Counted from the stretch's first letter, positions 26,414-35,262 are shown. The stretch: DNA of 64,000 bases from Spirochaeta thermophila DSM 6192 (GCF_000147075.1 NC_014484.1:310001-374000), one strand, 5' to 3'. Notes: a model not told the origin generated them from the letters alone. A program made the numbers and translations.

Positions 26414-27287
26414 ATGGGGTGGCGGAGGATCGTGGTGGTGGGGGATCTGCATGGGCTCTACCGGGAGGCGGTGGGGCTGCTTTCGCACGCGGGGGTGGTG
26501 GATGGGGAGGGGCGGTGGTGTGCGGAGGGGGTGTGTCTCGTGTTCCTGGGGGATGTGTGTGACCGGGGATACGATTCGGCCTCGCTCTACCGAGCGATCC
26601 AGCGGTGGCAGGGGGAGGCGCCGGAGTGCGACTCCCGGGTGGTGTTCCTGGTGGGGAACCACGAGGCCCTCAACCTCGCGGGGATCTCGCCCTACATGAC
26701 CGTCGAGGAGATGGAGGGGTACGTGAACGGGGACGAAGATCCCCGGGTAGCGGTGCGGCGCGCGTTCGGGAAGGGGGGTGGGTGCGGGAGTGGCTGGAGC
26801 GGCAGCACGCGGTGGTGAGGGTGGGGCCGTACGTCTTCGGTCACGGCGACGTGCCGGTGGGGTGGGAGGAGGTGCGGGTGGAGGAGGGGGATGCGTGGGT
26901 GATGGGGCAGGTGCGGGAGGTGGGGGAGGTGCGGGGGTGGGGGAGCTCGGGGCGTGGCCGGGGCTGTTCGACGAGGCGCGGAGCGTGCTGTGGTGCAGGG
27001 ATGCGCAGATGGGGGAGGAGGCTGCGTTCGCGGACCGGCTCGCCTCGTTCCTGGAGAGGAACGAAGGTGTGCGTTACATCTGCGGCCACACCCCTCAGCA
27101 GGAGGGGCGTTTCTTCCTGGGGTACGAAGGGCGGTACCTCTGTGTGGACACCGGGATGGTCTACTCCAGGCTCTATGGCGTGGGAGGCATCTCCTACCTC
27201 CTCATCGAAGAAGGGAAGGGATGGGGGGTCTATCTCACGGATGAAGGGGAGGAGCGGGAGCTCGTCTTCGACGATACGTCGGTATGA
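26414..27287 (+). pseudogene. PPP-type (calcineurin-like) phosphatase with two frameshifts
   Basis: The reading passes through three frames. Frame A from ATG 26414 gives VVVGDLHGLYRE, FLGDVCDRG and FLVGNHEALN, the three metal-binding motifs of PPP phosphatases of the bacterial Shewanella-like/bis-nucleosyl tetraphosphatase group. After the G6 run at 26773-26778 the homology continues one frame over (WVREWLERQH, YVFGHGDVPVGW). After the G5 run at 26933-26937 it shifts again (GELGAWPGLFDEAR, ICGHTPQQEG, VDTGMVYSRLYG). Each shift is repaired by adding one G. Either the gene is broken, the G-runs vary, or the runs were miscounted in sequencing. Restored length would be about 291 aa. It follows the PFK gene by nine bp. 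Confidence 0.75.
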
Positions 27288-27348
27288 GGTGGCGATACGG
27301 AACCCGATGCGCTATGATGATAGAAGTGGAACCGAAAGGAGCAGGAAC

Positions 27349-28068
27349 ATGAAACGGATCACAGCGGGATGTCTCCTCGTGGTGTGTGTGGCGCTTCCCT
27401 TTTTCGGGCAGGAGGCCGTGTCCGTGGTGGATGAGCCCGGGGTGGCCACCGTCCTCCTGCGGGAGTACGTGGCACACAAGCAGCTCGAAGCAGCCTCTCA
27501 GGTGGACGAGTTCGCCTCCTTCATGACGGGTCTGGTGCTCATCGGGGCAGGATCGAGTCTCTTCATCTGGCTCGACGACGTGACATCCCTCATGGCTTCG
27601 GGCAATCCCTCCTGGTCGTACGGCACCACCTACACCGCGGCGTGGGTCCTCACAGGAGGGGGGATCGTGCTCACCACGGTGGGGCTCCACGGTCTCGCCG
27701 TGCCCCGGCCGGCTGTCGAGGCGGCCTACGCAGAGGTCCTCAAGGTCTCCGACCCGGCCACCAGGGAGGTGCTCGCCTCCGGTGTGCTCAGGGACGTGGC
27801 CGAGGCCGCACGCCAGCGGAGGACCAGGCAGGGAACGTGGACCATCCTCACCCCGGTGGTCGCCCTCGGGACCCTCATAGGGGTGAACCTCGTCCAGGGC
27901 AAGGATTGGGGCGAGGGGGTGGACGGCTACTGGCTCACCGGTAGTCTCGGTGCGGTGGTGAGCGGCATCAGGATGCTCTCCACCCCCTCCTACGAGGAAC
28001 GCCTCTACGAGCGCTATCTCCTCACCAGCACGTACGACATCCAGTCGGGGGCCGTTCCCGGTCCCTGA
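27349..28068 (+). CDS. exported/membrane protein of unknown function
   Basis: 239 residues: signal peptide (about 1-21, CLLVVCVALPFFGQ) then three further hydrophobic segments at about 55-75 (FMTGLVLIGAGSSLFIWL), 95-120 (WVLTGGGIVLTTVGLHGLAV) and 165-180 (WTILTPVVALGTLIGVNLV), with a last one near 200-215. It resembles small spirochaetal membrane proteins but no family is recognised. AGGAG is six nt before ATG 27349; the long upstream frame overlaps the phosphatase gene and is not coding. A terminator lies just downstream. Confidence 0.75.
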   Translation: MKRITAGCLLVVCVALPFFGQEAVSVVDEPGVATVLLREYVAHKQLEAASQVDEFASFMTGLVLIGAGSSLFIWLDDVTSLMASGNPSWSYGTTYTAAWVLTGGGIVLTTVGLHGLAVPRPAVEAAYAEVLKVSDPATREVLASGVLRDVAEAARQRRTRQGTWTILTPVVALGTLIGVNLVQGKDWGEGVDGYWLTGSLGAVVSGIRMLSTPSYEERLYERYLLTSTYDIQSGAVPGP

Positions 28069-28074
28069 AAAGAC

Positions 28075-28103
28075 GGGGCCGCCGGGCGCAGCCGGACGGC
28101 CCC
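28075..28103 (-). terminator. terminator between convergent membrane protein and peroxiredoxin genes
   Basis: GGGGCCG-CCGG / CCGG-a-CGGCCCC stem (11 bp with one bulged base, 6-nt loop). On the minus strand it is followed by GTCTTTTC, so it mainly serves the peroxiredoxin gene but could stop both. Confidence 0.7.
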
Positions 28104-28125
28104 TATGCCGCGATTGAGGAACCGA

Positions 28126-28779
28126 TCACGCATCCCTGTAGCAGAACCACCAGTCGTAGCCCTCGTACTTCTTGAGGCGTTCCTTCGCCTCCTTCTGGCT
28201 CGTGGGTGGAGGCACGATGACCTTGTCCCCGATGAGCTCATTGTTGGGCCAATTGGCGGGTATGGCGACCTTGAGCTTGTCTGAAAGCTGGAAGGCCCTG
28301 ATGACCCGCACGACCTCATCGATGTTCCTCCCCACCTCCGGGGGATAGTAGAGGACGAGGCGCACCGTACCCTCGGGATCGATGAGGAACACGGCCCTCA
28401 CGGTATTGCTGCCGGCCTCGAGGTGGAGCATGCCGAGTCGCTGTGCCACCCTCCCCTGGTCGTCGGCGATGATGGGGAAGGGGATCTGGACGCCCAATTT
28501 CTCCTCTATCCACTCCACCCACTTGATGTGGCTGAAGACCTGGTCGATGGAGAGGCCCACGAGCTCGGCGTTGAGCTCCTTGAACTGGTCGTAGCGTTTG
28601 GCGAACGCCACGAACTCGGTGGTACACACCGGCGTGAAATCCGCCGGATGGCTGAAGAGGACCACCCACTTCCCCTTGTAATCGGAGGGGAGCCGCTTCG
28701 GCCCGTGGGTGGTCTGCACCTCCATCTCCGGAAACGCCTCACCGATCAAAGGGAATCGTCCTGTTTCCTGCTGATACAT
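28126..28779 (-). CDS. peroxiredoxin, Prx6/thermophile type
   Basis: Thiol peroxidase that reduces hydrogen and alkyl peroxides in the cytoplasm. The 217 residues contain the active site [12 protein letters not shown] with peroxidatic Cys52 and the conserved C-terminal extension ending [11 protein letters not shown] with Cys213, as in hexadimeric peroxiredoxins of thermophiles. GGGAGG precedes ATG 28779. A strong promoter and a palindrome lie upstream. Its monocistronic setting and operator suggest redox or stress control. Confidence 0.93.
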   Translation of the reverse strand: MYQQETGRFPLIGEAFPEMEVQTTHGPKRLPSDYKGKWVVLFSHPADFTPVCTTEFVAFAKRYDQFKELNAELVGLSIDQVFSHIKWVEWIEEKLGVQIPFPIIADDQGRVAQRLGMLHLEAGSNTVRAVFLIDPEGTVRLVLYYPPEVGRNIDEVVRVIRAFQLSDKLKVAIPANWPNNELIGDKVIVPPPTSQKEAKERLKKYEGYDWWFCYRDA

Positions 28780-28823
28780 GGTTTCCTCCCTCGCATATAG
28801 TTTTGTTTCTAAAACACACACAG

Positions 28824-28852
28824 AGCATACCTCATTCCTTAAATTGTGTCAA
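28824..28852 (-). promoter_or_regulatory. promoter of the peroxiredoxin gene
   Basis: On the minus strand TTGACA (28852-28847), 17-nt spacer, TATGCT (28829-28824). A GTTTT-N6-AAAAC inverted repeat lies in the leader, around 28799-28814. Confidence 0.85.
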
Positions 28853-28860
28853 GTGTCATC

Positions 28861-28875
28861 TTGTATTTGATACAA
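28861..28875. promoter_or_regulatory. palindrome upstream of the peroxiredoxin promoter
   Basis: TTGTATTTGATACAA: perfect 6-bp arms with a 3-bp centre, ending eight bp from the -35 box. Its position suggests an operator or activator site, though it could also be the end of the neighbouring kinase transcript. Confidence 0.5.
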
Positions 28876-28892
28876 CCTCTGAGTGCTCCCTT

Positions 28893-29575
28893 TCAGAGGG
28901 GGAACTCGATCGAGACCTTCCATCCTCCCAACTCGGGAGAGGAGGAGAACTCGATGGTGCCCTTGAGCTGACTCCGCGCGAGGGATTCCATGATGGTGAA
29001 CCCGAACCTCCGGGGCGTTCCCTCCGGCACACCGGGGCCTGAATCCTCGTAGGTGAGGTGTCCACGGTCGCTTTCTTCGAGGAGTTCCACACGGATGTGT
29101 CCCTTTTCAGTCCTACCGAAGGCATGCGTGAGGGAGTTGAGGAGGCATTCGGAGAGGATGAGGGCGAGAGGGACGGCCTTTTCCGGGGGAAGCTGGAGGG
29201 AGGTGAGGTGGAGATCCCGCCGGATGAGATGGGGCGCGGTGTGCCCGATCTGCACGATGGTTTCCACCACGTCCCTGAGGTAGGAGGAGAGATCCACCCG
29301 GGCGAGGAGTCCCTCCTGATAGAGACGATTGTAGAGGAGGGCGAGCGCACGGATCCTGGTCTCTATATCGGAGAGCAGCCTTCTGTCTGCTTCGCAGTGC
29401 GCGTCGGCCCCCTTGAGTGAGAGGAGGGAGACGATGAGCTGGAGGGTATTCTTCGTGCGGTGATGGACTTCCTTGAGGAGGGTGTTCCGTTCCTGGAGCC
29501 GTTGGGACTGCCTGCACGCGTGTCCCCCGTCGGTGGTTCGAGGATCGTTGGATTTGCTTATTTCTGTGGGTCCAT
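28893..29575 (-). pseudogene. HisKA_2-type sensor kinase fragment without a start codon
   Basis: The frame encodes a histidine kinase core: a coiled coil and H-box LLKEVHHRTKNTLQ (about 29400-29445), then HATPase motifs ILSECLLNSLTHAFG, YEDSGPGVPEG and RFGFTIMESLARSQLKG. It is open upstream to a TGA at 29643 but has no ATG, GTG or TTG before GTG 29297, which is downstream of the phosphorylated His. An ATG at 29575 is one frame off and meets TAA after five codons. A frameshift or loss of the sensor part is therefore likely. The neighbouring divergent gene encodes a sensor-regulator; the two may be remains of one signalling locus. A non-canonical start cannot be excluded. Confidence 0.65.
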
Positions 29576-29583
29576 GATATACT
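29554..29583 (+). promoter_or_regulatory. promoter of the LuxR-type sensor regulator
   Basis: TTGCTT (29554-29559), 18-nt spacer, TATACT (29578-29583). The start near 29590 leaves a leader of about 11 nt that contains GGGGGAGG directly before ATG 29601, excluding the earlier in-frame ATGs. Confidence 0.7.
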
Positions 29584-29600
29584 TCCGTAAAGGGGGAGGT

Positions 29601-31730
29601 ATGTCTCGTTTCACGGTAGGGCTCTTCCTCGACTGGCTCAGCTCACCCTATCATGTGAACGTGGTGAAAGGGGCGGCCGCGGGGTGCAGGGCGAGGGGGT
29701 GGGATCTCATGTGTGTGGTGAGCGGGCGCATAGGGTGCCGCAACCCTCTGGAGTGGAGTCGGAACATCTTTCTCCAGTTCCTGGATTCACCCCGCTTCGA
29801 CGCCTTCCTCTTCCTCACACCGTCGCTCATCTCGTGGGAGGGGGATGCCCGCCTCCAGGAACTGGTGTCGGGTCTTTCCAGGCCTGCAGTGAGCCTCGGC
29901 GCACCGCTCGGGACCATGCCCTATGTGGCCTTCGACAACCGGGAGGGATTTTCCGCCCTCCTCCGGCACCTGTTCCGCGACCACGGCTACAGGCGCGTGG
30001 CCTTTCTCCGGGGGCCACTCGAGAATCCGGAGATGGAGATCCGGTACCGCCTCTTCATGGAGGAGGCGAAGGAGGTGGGGATTGCCCAGTCCGATGTCTG
30101 GGTGTTTCCCACTTCGCTCGTGATGGAGGACGGGGTGGGGGTGGCGAGGAGCCTGCTCGAGGAGCGGGAACGCAGGAGCCGGTTCCCCGTGGAGGTGATC
30201 GTCGGGAGCAACGACCTCGTGGCCCTGGGGGCGCTCAGCGCGCTCTGGGAAGCGGGGGTGAGGGTGCCGGAGGAGCTCGCCGTCACGGGGTATGACGATC
30301 TCGCCCCTTCCCGATTCGTGGGGCTCACCTCGGTGCGCCAGCCTCCGGAGCTTCTCGGCAAGGAAGGGTGCGAGCTCCTCCACCTCCTCTGCGAGGGGGG
30401 AGAGGCCCGTCCCCGGATCATCCCCACCGGCATGGTGATGAGGGACTCGTGCGGGTGCAGGTGGAGGGAGGATGTCGCGGAGCAGGGATATCGGTCCTCT
30501 TATCTGGAGGAGGTGGTGGAGATGGGAGTGGTGAGCTATGCGTACGAGAAGGCGAAGTCACTCGAAGAGGAGATCATCTCCTCCACCAGCATCCCCCAGA
30601 TACACGAGAAGCTGAGGACTCATCTCCCCGAACTCGGCATAGACTGCTGTGCCGTCGCCACGTATGATGCCCCTTCCGATCCCTTGAAGGGGGCCTCCCT
30701 CCGTTTCTTTTCCGTGGATGAGAGAAGGCGGGAATACGGGGAGGGCGAGAAGGGGCTCGACTCCCGCCTCCTGCTCCCGGACGAGGAATGGGAGACATTA
30801 CCCCACCCCTTCGTCGGTGTGCTCCACGCCCTCTTCAAGGGGGAGGAGCACATCGGATACATCCTCTTCGACTTCTCCTGGGAAAACGTGCACGTGTACG
30901 AGGGCATACGACACGGAGTGAGCGTGGGCTATGCCGTGGCACGACTCGTACGGGAACTCTCGGAGAAGACGAGGATCCTCGAGGTGAAGAGCGAGGCACT
31001 CGCCCGGTCTAACGAAACCCTCAACCGTGAGATCGACAAGAGGAGGCAGGTTGAGGAGGAACTGAGGAAGCGTGAGCACTATTTCCGGGAGATGGCGCTT
31101 TTCCTTCCCGTCCTCATCTGGGAACTCGATGAAGAGGGGATGGTGAGTTTCGCGAATCACACGGCCCGGAGGCTCATCCAGAAGAAGGGGCTCGAGTCGC
31201 CGTTTCCTTTCCTCATGCTCGTGGAGGATCTCGATCAGGAGCACGTAGAGGAGTTCCTCGAACGGATAAAGGCGGGGCGAGAGGTCTCCTCCACCCAGTT
31301 CAGGATCGCCACTCCGGAAGGGGTCGTGCATCACGTGCTCGCTCAGGGCGGTCCGATCGTGCATGAGGGACGGTGCGGGGGAGTGAGGGTGGTGGGTCTC
31401 GAGGTGGAACCGTTCCTCTCCTCGATCATCATGCCTGAGGAGATCTTCTTCTCGCACTACCACTTCACCCCCCGGGAAAAGGAGGTGCTCCTCCTCTACA
31501 TACAGGGCTACAGCCGGAAGGAGATCGCGAAGCGTCTGGGGATCTCCGAGAATACGGTGAAGGTGCACCTCAGTTCCATCTACAACGAGGTGGGGGTGAG
31601 CAACAGGGACGATTTCTTCAAGGTGCTCAAGGAATACCAGGTGGCGCAGGTGGGGTACCACTCCTTCTTGTTCTCGGTACTCTCATCGCTCATAAAGGGG
31701 GACGACGGGGTCCGGGAGCTTTCTACCTAG
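29601..31730 (+). CDS. periplasmic-binding-like sensor / PAS / LuxR-type regulator
   Basis: 709-residue one-component regulator. Residues about 5-285 form a LacI-type sugar-binding (Peripla_BP_3) domain without the LacI helix-turn-helix: VGLFLDWLSSPYHVNVVKGA, YVAFDNREGFSALL, VTGYDDLAPSRFVGLTSVRQ. A GAF-like middle, a coiled coil (about 455-495) and a PAS domain (about 500-600) follow. The C-terminus (about 618-680) is a LuxR helix-turn-helix, FTPREKEVLLLYIQGYSRKE then LGISENTVKVHLSSIY. No signal peptide, so it senses a cytoplasmic ligand. This layout is found in free-living spirochaetes. Target genes are unknown; the adjacent kinase remnant is divergent. Confidence 0.85.
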   Translation: MSRFTVGLFLDWLSSPYHVNVVKGAAAGCRARGWDLMCVVSGRIGCRNPLEWSRNIFLQFLDSPRFDAFLFLTPSLISWEGDARLQELVSGLSRPAVSLGAPLGTMPYVAFDNREGFSALLRHLFRDHGYRRVAFLRGPLENPEMEIRYRLFMEEAKEVGIAQSDVWVFPTSLVMEDGVGVARSLLEERERRSRFPVEVIVGSNDLVALGALSALWEAGVRVPEELAVTGYDDLAPSRFVGLTSVRQPPELLGKEGCELLHLLCEGGEARPRIIPTGMVMRDSCGCRWREDVAEQGYRSSYLEEVVEMGVVSYAYEKAKSLEEEIISSTSIPQIHEKLRTHLPELGIDCCAVATYDAPSDPLKGASLRFFSVDERRREYGEGEKGLDSRLLLPDEEWETLPHPFVGVLHALFKGEEHIGYILFDFSWENVHVYEGIRHGVSVGYAVARLVRELSEKTRILEVKSEALARSNETLNREIDKRRQVEEELRKREHYFREMALFLPVLIWELDEEGMVSFANHTARRLIQKKGLESPFPFLMLVEDLDQEHVEEFLERIKAGREVSSTQFRIATPEGVVHHVLAQGGPIVHEGRCGGVRVVGLEVEPFLSSIIMPEEIFFSHYHFTPREKEVLLLYIQGYSRKEIAKRLGISENTVKVHLSSIYNEVGVSNRDDFFKVLKEYQVAQVGYHSFLFSVLSSLIKGDDGVRELST

Positions 31731-31737
31731 GAAATGC

Positions 31738-31767
31738 TTGACCTCGCGTGTGTACATCCCTCACAAT
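31738..31767 (+). promoter_or_regulatory. promoter of proS
   Basis: TTGACC (31738-31743), 18-nt spacer, CACAAT (31762-31767), six nt before ATG 31774: a leaderless arrangement. Confidence 0.55.
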
Positions 31768-31773
31768 ACACGC

Positions 31774-33471
31774 ATGCGGTATTCGCAGCTCTTCCCGCAC
31801 ACCCTCAGGACCCTCCCGAGAGAGCACGAGGGGACACCGTACGGCCTCCTCGTGAAGGGGGGGTATGTGAGAGGGCTGGGGCAAGGGCTCTACTCCTTCC
31901 TCCCCCTGGGGCTTCGGGTCTTCTACAAGCTCAAACGCCTCATCGCCGGTGAGATGAAGCGCCTCGGCGGCCAGGAGGTGCTGGCGCCTCTCGTGAACCC
32001 GATGGAGCTCTGGGAGCGTTCGGGGAGGGACCTCCTGGTGGGGGGTGACCTCGTGAAGTTCTCCGACAGGGCGGGACGTCAGATGGTGATCTCTCCCACC
32101 CACGAGGAGGCCATGGTCGAGCTTCTCCGGCAGAGCATGCGGTCGTACAGGATGCTCCCCGTGTTTCTCTACCAGTTCCAGACCAAGTATCGCGACGAGG
32201 AGCGCGTGAGGATCGGTCTCCTGAGATCCCGGGAGTTCATCATGAAGGACGGCTATTCTTTCCACAGAACCTACGCGGATCTCAACAACTTCTTCCCCAA
32301 GGTGTTTCACGCGTACGAGCGGGTGTTCCGAACCTGTAATGTCCCCTATATCGTGGCCGAGGCGGGGGTGGGGTACATGGGGGGTGAACGATCCTACGAG
32401 TTCCTCGTCCCCTCGGAGAGGGGAGACAACGTGGTGATCCGATGTCCTTCGTGCGGATATACGGCCAACCAGGATATCGCGATCGGGATCAAGCCCCTCA
32501 GGACCCAGATCCCTCTTCCCATGGAGGAGGTGGAGACACCAGGATGCGTATCAATGGATGATCTGGTGACGCACCTCTCCGTACCGAAGAGTGGTCTCGC
32601 AAAGACTATGGCCTATCACACGGGGAAGGGGCTCGTCCTCGCCGTGGTGCGGGGGGACTACGAGGTGAGTACCGAGAAGCTCTCCCAGGTGCTCGGAACC
32701 CCTGTCTTCGGCCTCGCCTCCTCCACCGAGCTGCGTGAGAGGGGGCTCGTTCCCGGTTACCTCTCGCCCCTCGACCGCAGGGACGGGATCGTGGTGGTGG
32801 TCGATACCGCGGTGGCGGACTCCTCGAACCTGGTGATAGGATCGGGGCGTGAGGACCATCACTACGTGAATGCGAACTTCGGGAGGGATTTCGAAGGGGA
32901 TCTCGTGGCGGACATCGCGAAGGTGTGGGCGGGTCACAGGTGCTACTACTGCGGTACCCCCATGCAGGAGGAACGCGCCGTGGAGATAGGGCACATCTTC
33001 AAGCTGGGGGACTTCTACTCGCAGCGCATGGGACTCTCGTTCGTCGACGAGAGGGGACGGGAGATCCACCCCTACATGGGCTCGTACGGTATAGGGATGG
33101 GACGGCTCATCTCCATGATCGTGGAGACGAACAGCGATGAGCACGGTATCGTGTGGCCTCCCCAGGTGGCCCCCTTCATGGTCTTTCTCATGTCGATCGG
33201 TAATTCGCTTTCGATGAAGCGGAAAGTCGAGGCCCTTGCGGAGGCCCTGGGGGATCGGGCCCTCCTGGACGACCGGCACCTCTCCCCCGGCCGGAAGTTC
33301 CTCGATGCAGACCTCCTGGGGATCCCGTACCGTATCCTCCTCACCCAGGAGCTCCTCGAAGAAGGGAAGGTGGAGGTGAAAGAACGGAGCACCGGCAAGG
33401 TGTGGAAGCTGGCCTACCAGCGGGTGGAGGATTTCGTGCACTACCTGGAGGAGCAGTATGGCCCGGTTTGA
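31774..33471 (+). CDS. proS: prolyl-tRNA synthetase
   Basis: Class II aminoacyl-tRNA synthetase charging tRNA-Pro. The 565 residues match bacterial ProS: motif 1 around LGGQEVLAPLVNP, motif 2 FQTKYRDEERVRIGLLRSREF, motif 3 GSYGIGMGRLISMIVE, with the YbaK-like editing insertion between (about 225-370) and an anticodon-binding C-terminus. I chose ATG 31774 (MRYSQLFPHTLR, the usual ProS start); the upstream TTG 31738 falls in the -35 box. No Shine-Dalgarno is visible, so initiation is probably leaderless. The next gene overlaps by 14 bp. Confidence 0.95.
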   Translation: MRYSQLFPHTLRTLPREHEGTPYGLLVKGGYVRGLGQGLYSFLPLGLRVFYKLKRLIAGEMKRLGGQEVLAPLVNPMELWERSGRDLLVGGDLVKFSDRAGRQMVISPTHEEAMVELLRQSMRSYRMLPVFLYQFQTKYRDEERVRIGLLRSREFIMKDGYSFHRTYADLNNFFPKVFHAYERVFRTCNVPYIVAEAGVGYMGGERSYEFLVPSERGDNVVIRCPSCGYTANQDIAIGIKPLRTQIPLPMEEVETPGCVSMDDLVTHLSVPKSGLAKTMAYHTGKGLVLAVVRGDYEVSTEKLSQVLGTPVFGLASSTELRERGLVPGYLSPLDRRDGIVVVVDTAVADSSNLVIGSGREDHHYVNANFGRDFEGDLVADIAKVWAGHRCYYCGTPMQEERAVEIGHIFKLGDFYSQRMGLSFVDERGREIHPYMGSYGIGMGRLISMIVETNSDEHGIVWPPQVAPFMVFLMSIGNSLSMKRKVEALAEALGDRALLDDRHLSPGRKFLDADLLGIPYRILLTQELLEEGKVEVKERSTGKVWKLAYQRVEDFVHYLEEQYGPV

Positions 33472-34354
33472 CCTCACCCCGGAGATCATCGACCTGATCG
33501 TCTACGGCATGGAGAACCAGGAGCGGGCGCTCTGTTTCGATACGGAGACCTGCACCCTCTGCCCCGTGGAGGGGAGGGAAGAGGGTGAGGACCGTTACGT
33601 GGACCTGCCCCCATGGGGACCGGTACAGGGTTATCGTCTCATGGAGAGTTTCGTGGCCTCGCTCAGGAACCGGGTGGTGAAGGAACGCCTGAGGCGCATC
33701 CTCTCTTCCCGGGAGAAGGTATTCCGCAGGTTCAAGGATGCCCTCAAGGAGTTCCCACTCGTGGAGAGGCGTTGGTTCGCCTTCAAGGATCGATGGATGC
33801 GCCGCGAAGTGGTCCAGTGGTACAATGCCTTGAGACAGTCCTGGGGGCTCTCCTCTCTCCCCCTGGAGATGGAGGACGACCTGGAGATCGAGGGGCTCCT
33901 GGAGGGTGAGTTCTCCTTCTTCGATCTGAAGGGCGAGAGTCTTTCCCACGCCGTGACCCCCCTCGTGGATGGCGCGTGGACGGAGCTTTTCCCGGGGGGG
34001 AGAGGGGTGATCGGGCTGAGGATGAAGGAGGTGATGTCTGCTCTCGAGGGTGAGGACCGGTACCTCGTGTGTCTCACGCCCTCCGATGAGATCGCAGGAC
34101 TCTGCTGGTACAAGGTGGCGGGGGACTCCCTGCACCACTTGCTGCTCCTCCACGTCTTCCCCGAGTTCCAGGGGCTGGGACTCGAGAAGGCCTTGTGGCG
34201 GAGGTGGTGGGAAGGGGTGGAGCGCAGAGGCGGGACTGCCCTCGTGGAGCTTCCCGGAAAGGCGAAGGAACTCGAGGACGAGGTGAAGATGGCGGGGTTT
34301 CAGGCCGCGAGCACGACCTACCTCTTCATCCCCGAGGAGGATCGCTCGCCCTGA
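33458..34354 (+). CDS. UPF0158-GNAT fusion protein
   Basis: 298 residues. The first about 130 resemble uncharacterised family UPF0158 (LTPEIIDLIVYGMENQERALCFD, YVDLPPW, SFVASLRNRVVKERL, RRFKDALKEFPLVERRWFAFKD-like order, WYNAL). The C-terminal about 120 show an acetyltransferase fold: EIAGLCWYKVAGDSLHHLLLLHVFP strand, then the acetyl-CoA loop FQGLGLEKALWRRWW. The fusion suggests an acetyltransferase with a protein- or nucleic-acid-recognising front end. It overlaps proS by 14 bp (translational coupling) and the convergent acyltransferase by 29 bp. Function unknown. Confidence 0.7.
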   Translation: MARFDLTPEIIDLIVYGMENQERALCFDTETCTLCPVEGREEGEDRYVDLPPWGPVQGYRLMESFVASLRNRVVKERLRRILSSREKVFRRFKDALKEFPLVERRWFAFKDRWMRREVVQWYNALRQSWGLSSLPLEMEDDLEIEGLLEGEFSFFDLKGESLSHAVTPLVDGAWTELFPGGRGVIGLRMKEVMSALEGEDRYLVCLTPSDEIAGLCWYKVAGDSLHHLLLLHVFPEFQGLGLEKALWRRWWEGVERRGGTALVELPGKAKELEDEVKMAGFQAASTTYLFIPEEDRSP

Positions 34355-35222
34355 GGGCCTCCGCCTCCGTGTGGAGTTCCTCGAGGCGTTCCATGATCTT
34401 GTCGGCGACCCACTGCTTCTTGTCCGCGAGGTGGGGCGCCGTCTCACGGACTGACGAGCGGAATTGCTGCGCGTCTTCCGGTGGGGATACGAGGATCACC
34501 ACCTTGTCCTCAACCACCAGGTCGTCCTCCATTCGTTCGTCGTCGGGATTGATCCTGAGGATGTTCCCTGCGATCCCCACGAAGGAGACGAGATCGAAGC
34601 TCCGCAGGTAGGAATCGATCTCCTTCACCCCCCGTTTGGTCTCGGGTTTGCCCGGTCGGTATCGGGTGCCTGCGGGGAAGACGAGGGTGATGTAGCCGGA
34701 ATGTTTTCGTCGTATGAGCTCGTGCATCGCCGCCCTGTTGATGGCCCTGCTCTTGAGGAGTTCCTGGGGCATCTTCAACGGATCGAGCCTGGAGAGGCTA
34801 CGGGAGGGGTAGATGACGATGCGTGAGTAGGCCTCGGTGAAGGCCTTCACCAGGGGGTTCGCCTCGTTGAGTTTGAGGCCGGCGATCGCGACGATGGCGT
34901 CAGCGACCTGCCTCCCTCGCTCTCCCCCTTGTCTCTCGAGAAGGTACACGAGCACAGGAAGGTCGAAGTTGCTGTAGTGCTCCACCAGGAGGAGGCACGA
35001 TTTTCCCTTTCGAGCTTCCTTGTGGAGTGTGTAGAGGTGTTCCAGGCCTTCGATCCTGCTTCCGGGGAGGAGGAGTTCTTCTATGATCCTGTGGATGTAG
35101 GGCCTGATCTCGAGATTGGCGGGCTGCCACACGGTCTCGGGGGTGATCCTCTGTGGATGACGGGTCTTGTCGAGCATCTCCTCGATGAGATGGGCGTATA
35201 CCTTGGAAATGGGGCCTTTCAT
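34326..35222 (-). CDS. 1-acyl-glycerol-3-phosphate/glycerol-3-phosphate acyltransferase-like
   Basis: 298-residue PlsC-superfamily acyltransferase of phospholipid synthesis. The catalytic HX4D motif is VEHYSNFD (about 84-91) and the glycerol-phosphate motif is FPAGTRYRPGKPE near 189 in place of FPEGTR. Downstream VGIAGNILRINPDDE fits block IV. No clear TM segment, so peripheral at the inner membrane. ATG 35222 has AGGAG 11 nt upstream; GTG 35234 is an alternative start. A minus-strand promoter lies at 35263-35291. The 3' end overlaps the convergent GNAT gene. Substrate specificity not determined. Confidence 0.8.
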   Translation of the reverse strand: MKGPISKVYAHLIEEMLDKTRHPQRITPETVWQPANLEIRPYIHRIIEELLLPGSRIEGLEHLYTLHKEARKGKSCLLLVEHYSNFDLPVLVYLLERQGGERGRQVADAIVAIAGLKLNEANPLVKAFTEAYSRIVIYPSRSLSRLDPLKMPQELLKSRAINRAAMHELIRRKHSGYITLVFPAGTRYRPGKPETKRGVKEIDSYLRSFDLVSFVGIAGNILRINPDDERMEDDLVVEDKVVILVSPPEDAQQFRSSVRETAPHLADKKQWVADKIMERLEELHTEAEALRASDPPRG

Positions 35223-35262
35223 GGCGTGGTTCACTCCTCTTCGATGTCGTTTCCAGCACTAT

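Noticed and set aside
29113-29517. GTG-started frame antisense to the sensor-regulator region
   Set aside because: It is one frame off the kinase homology and encodes no recognisable protein.
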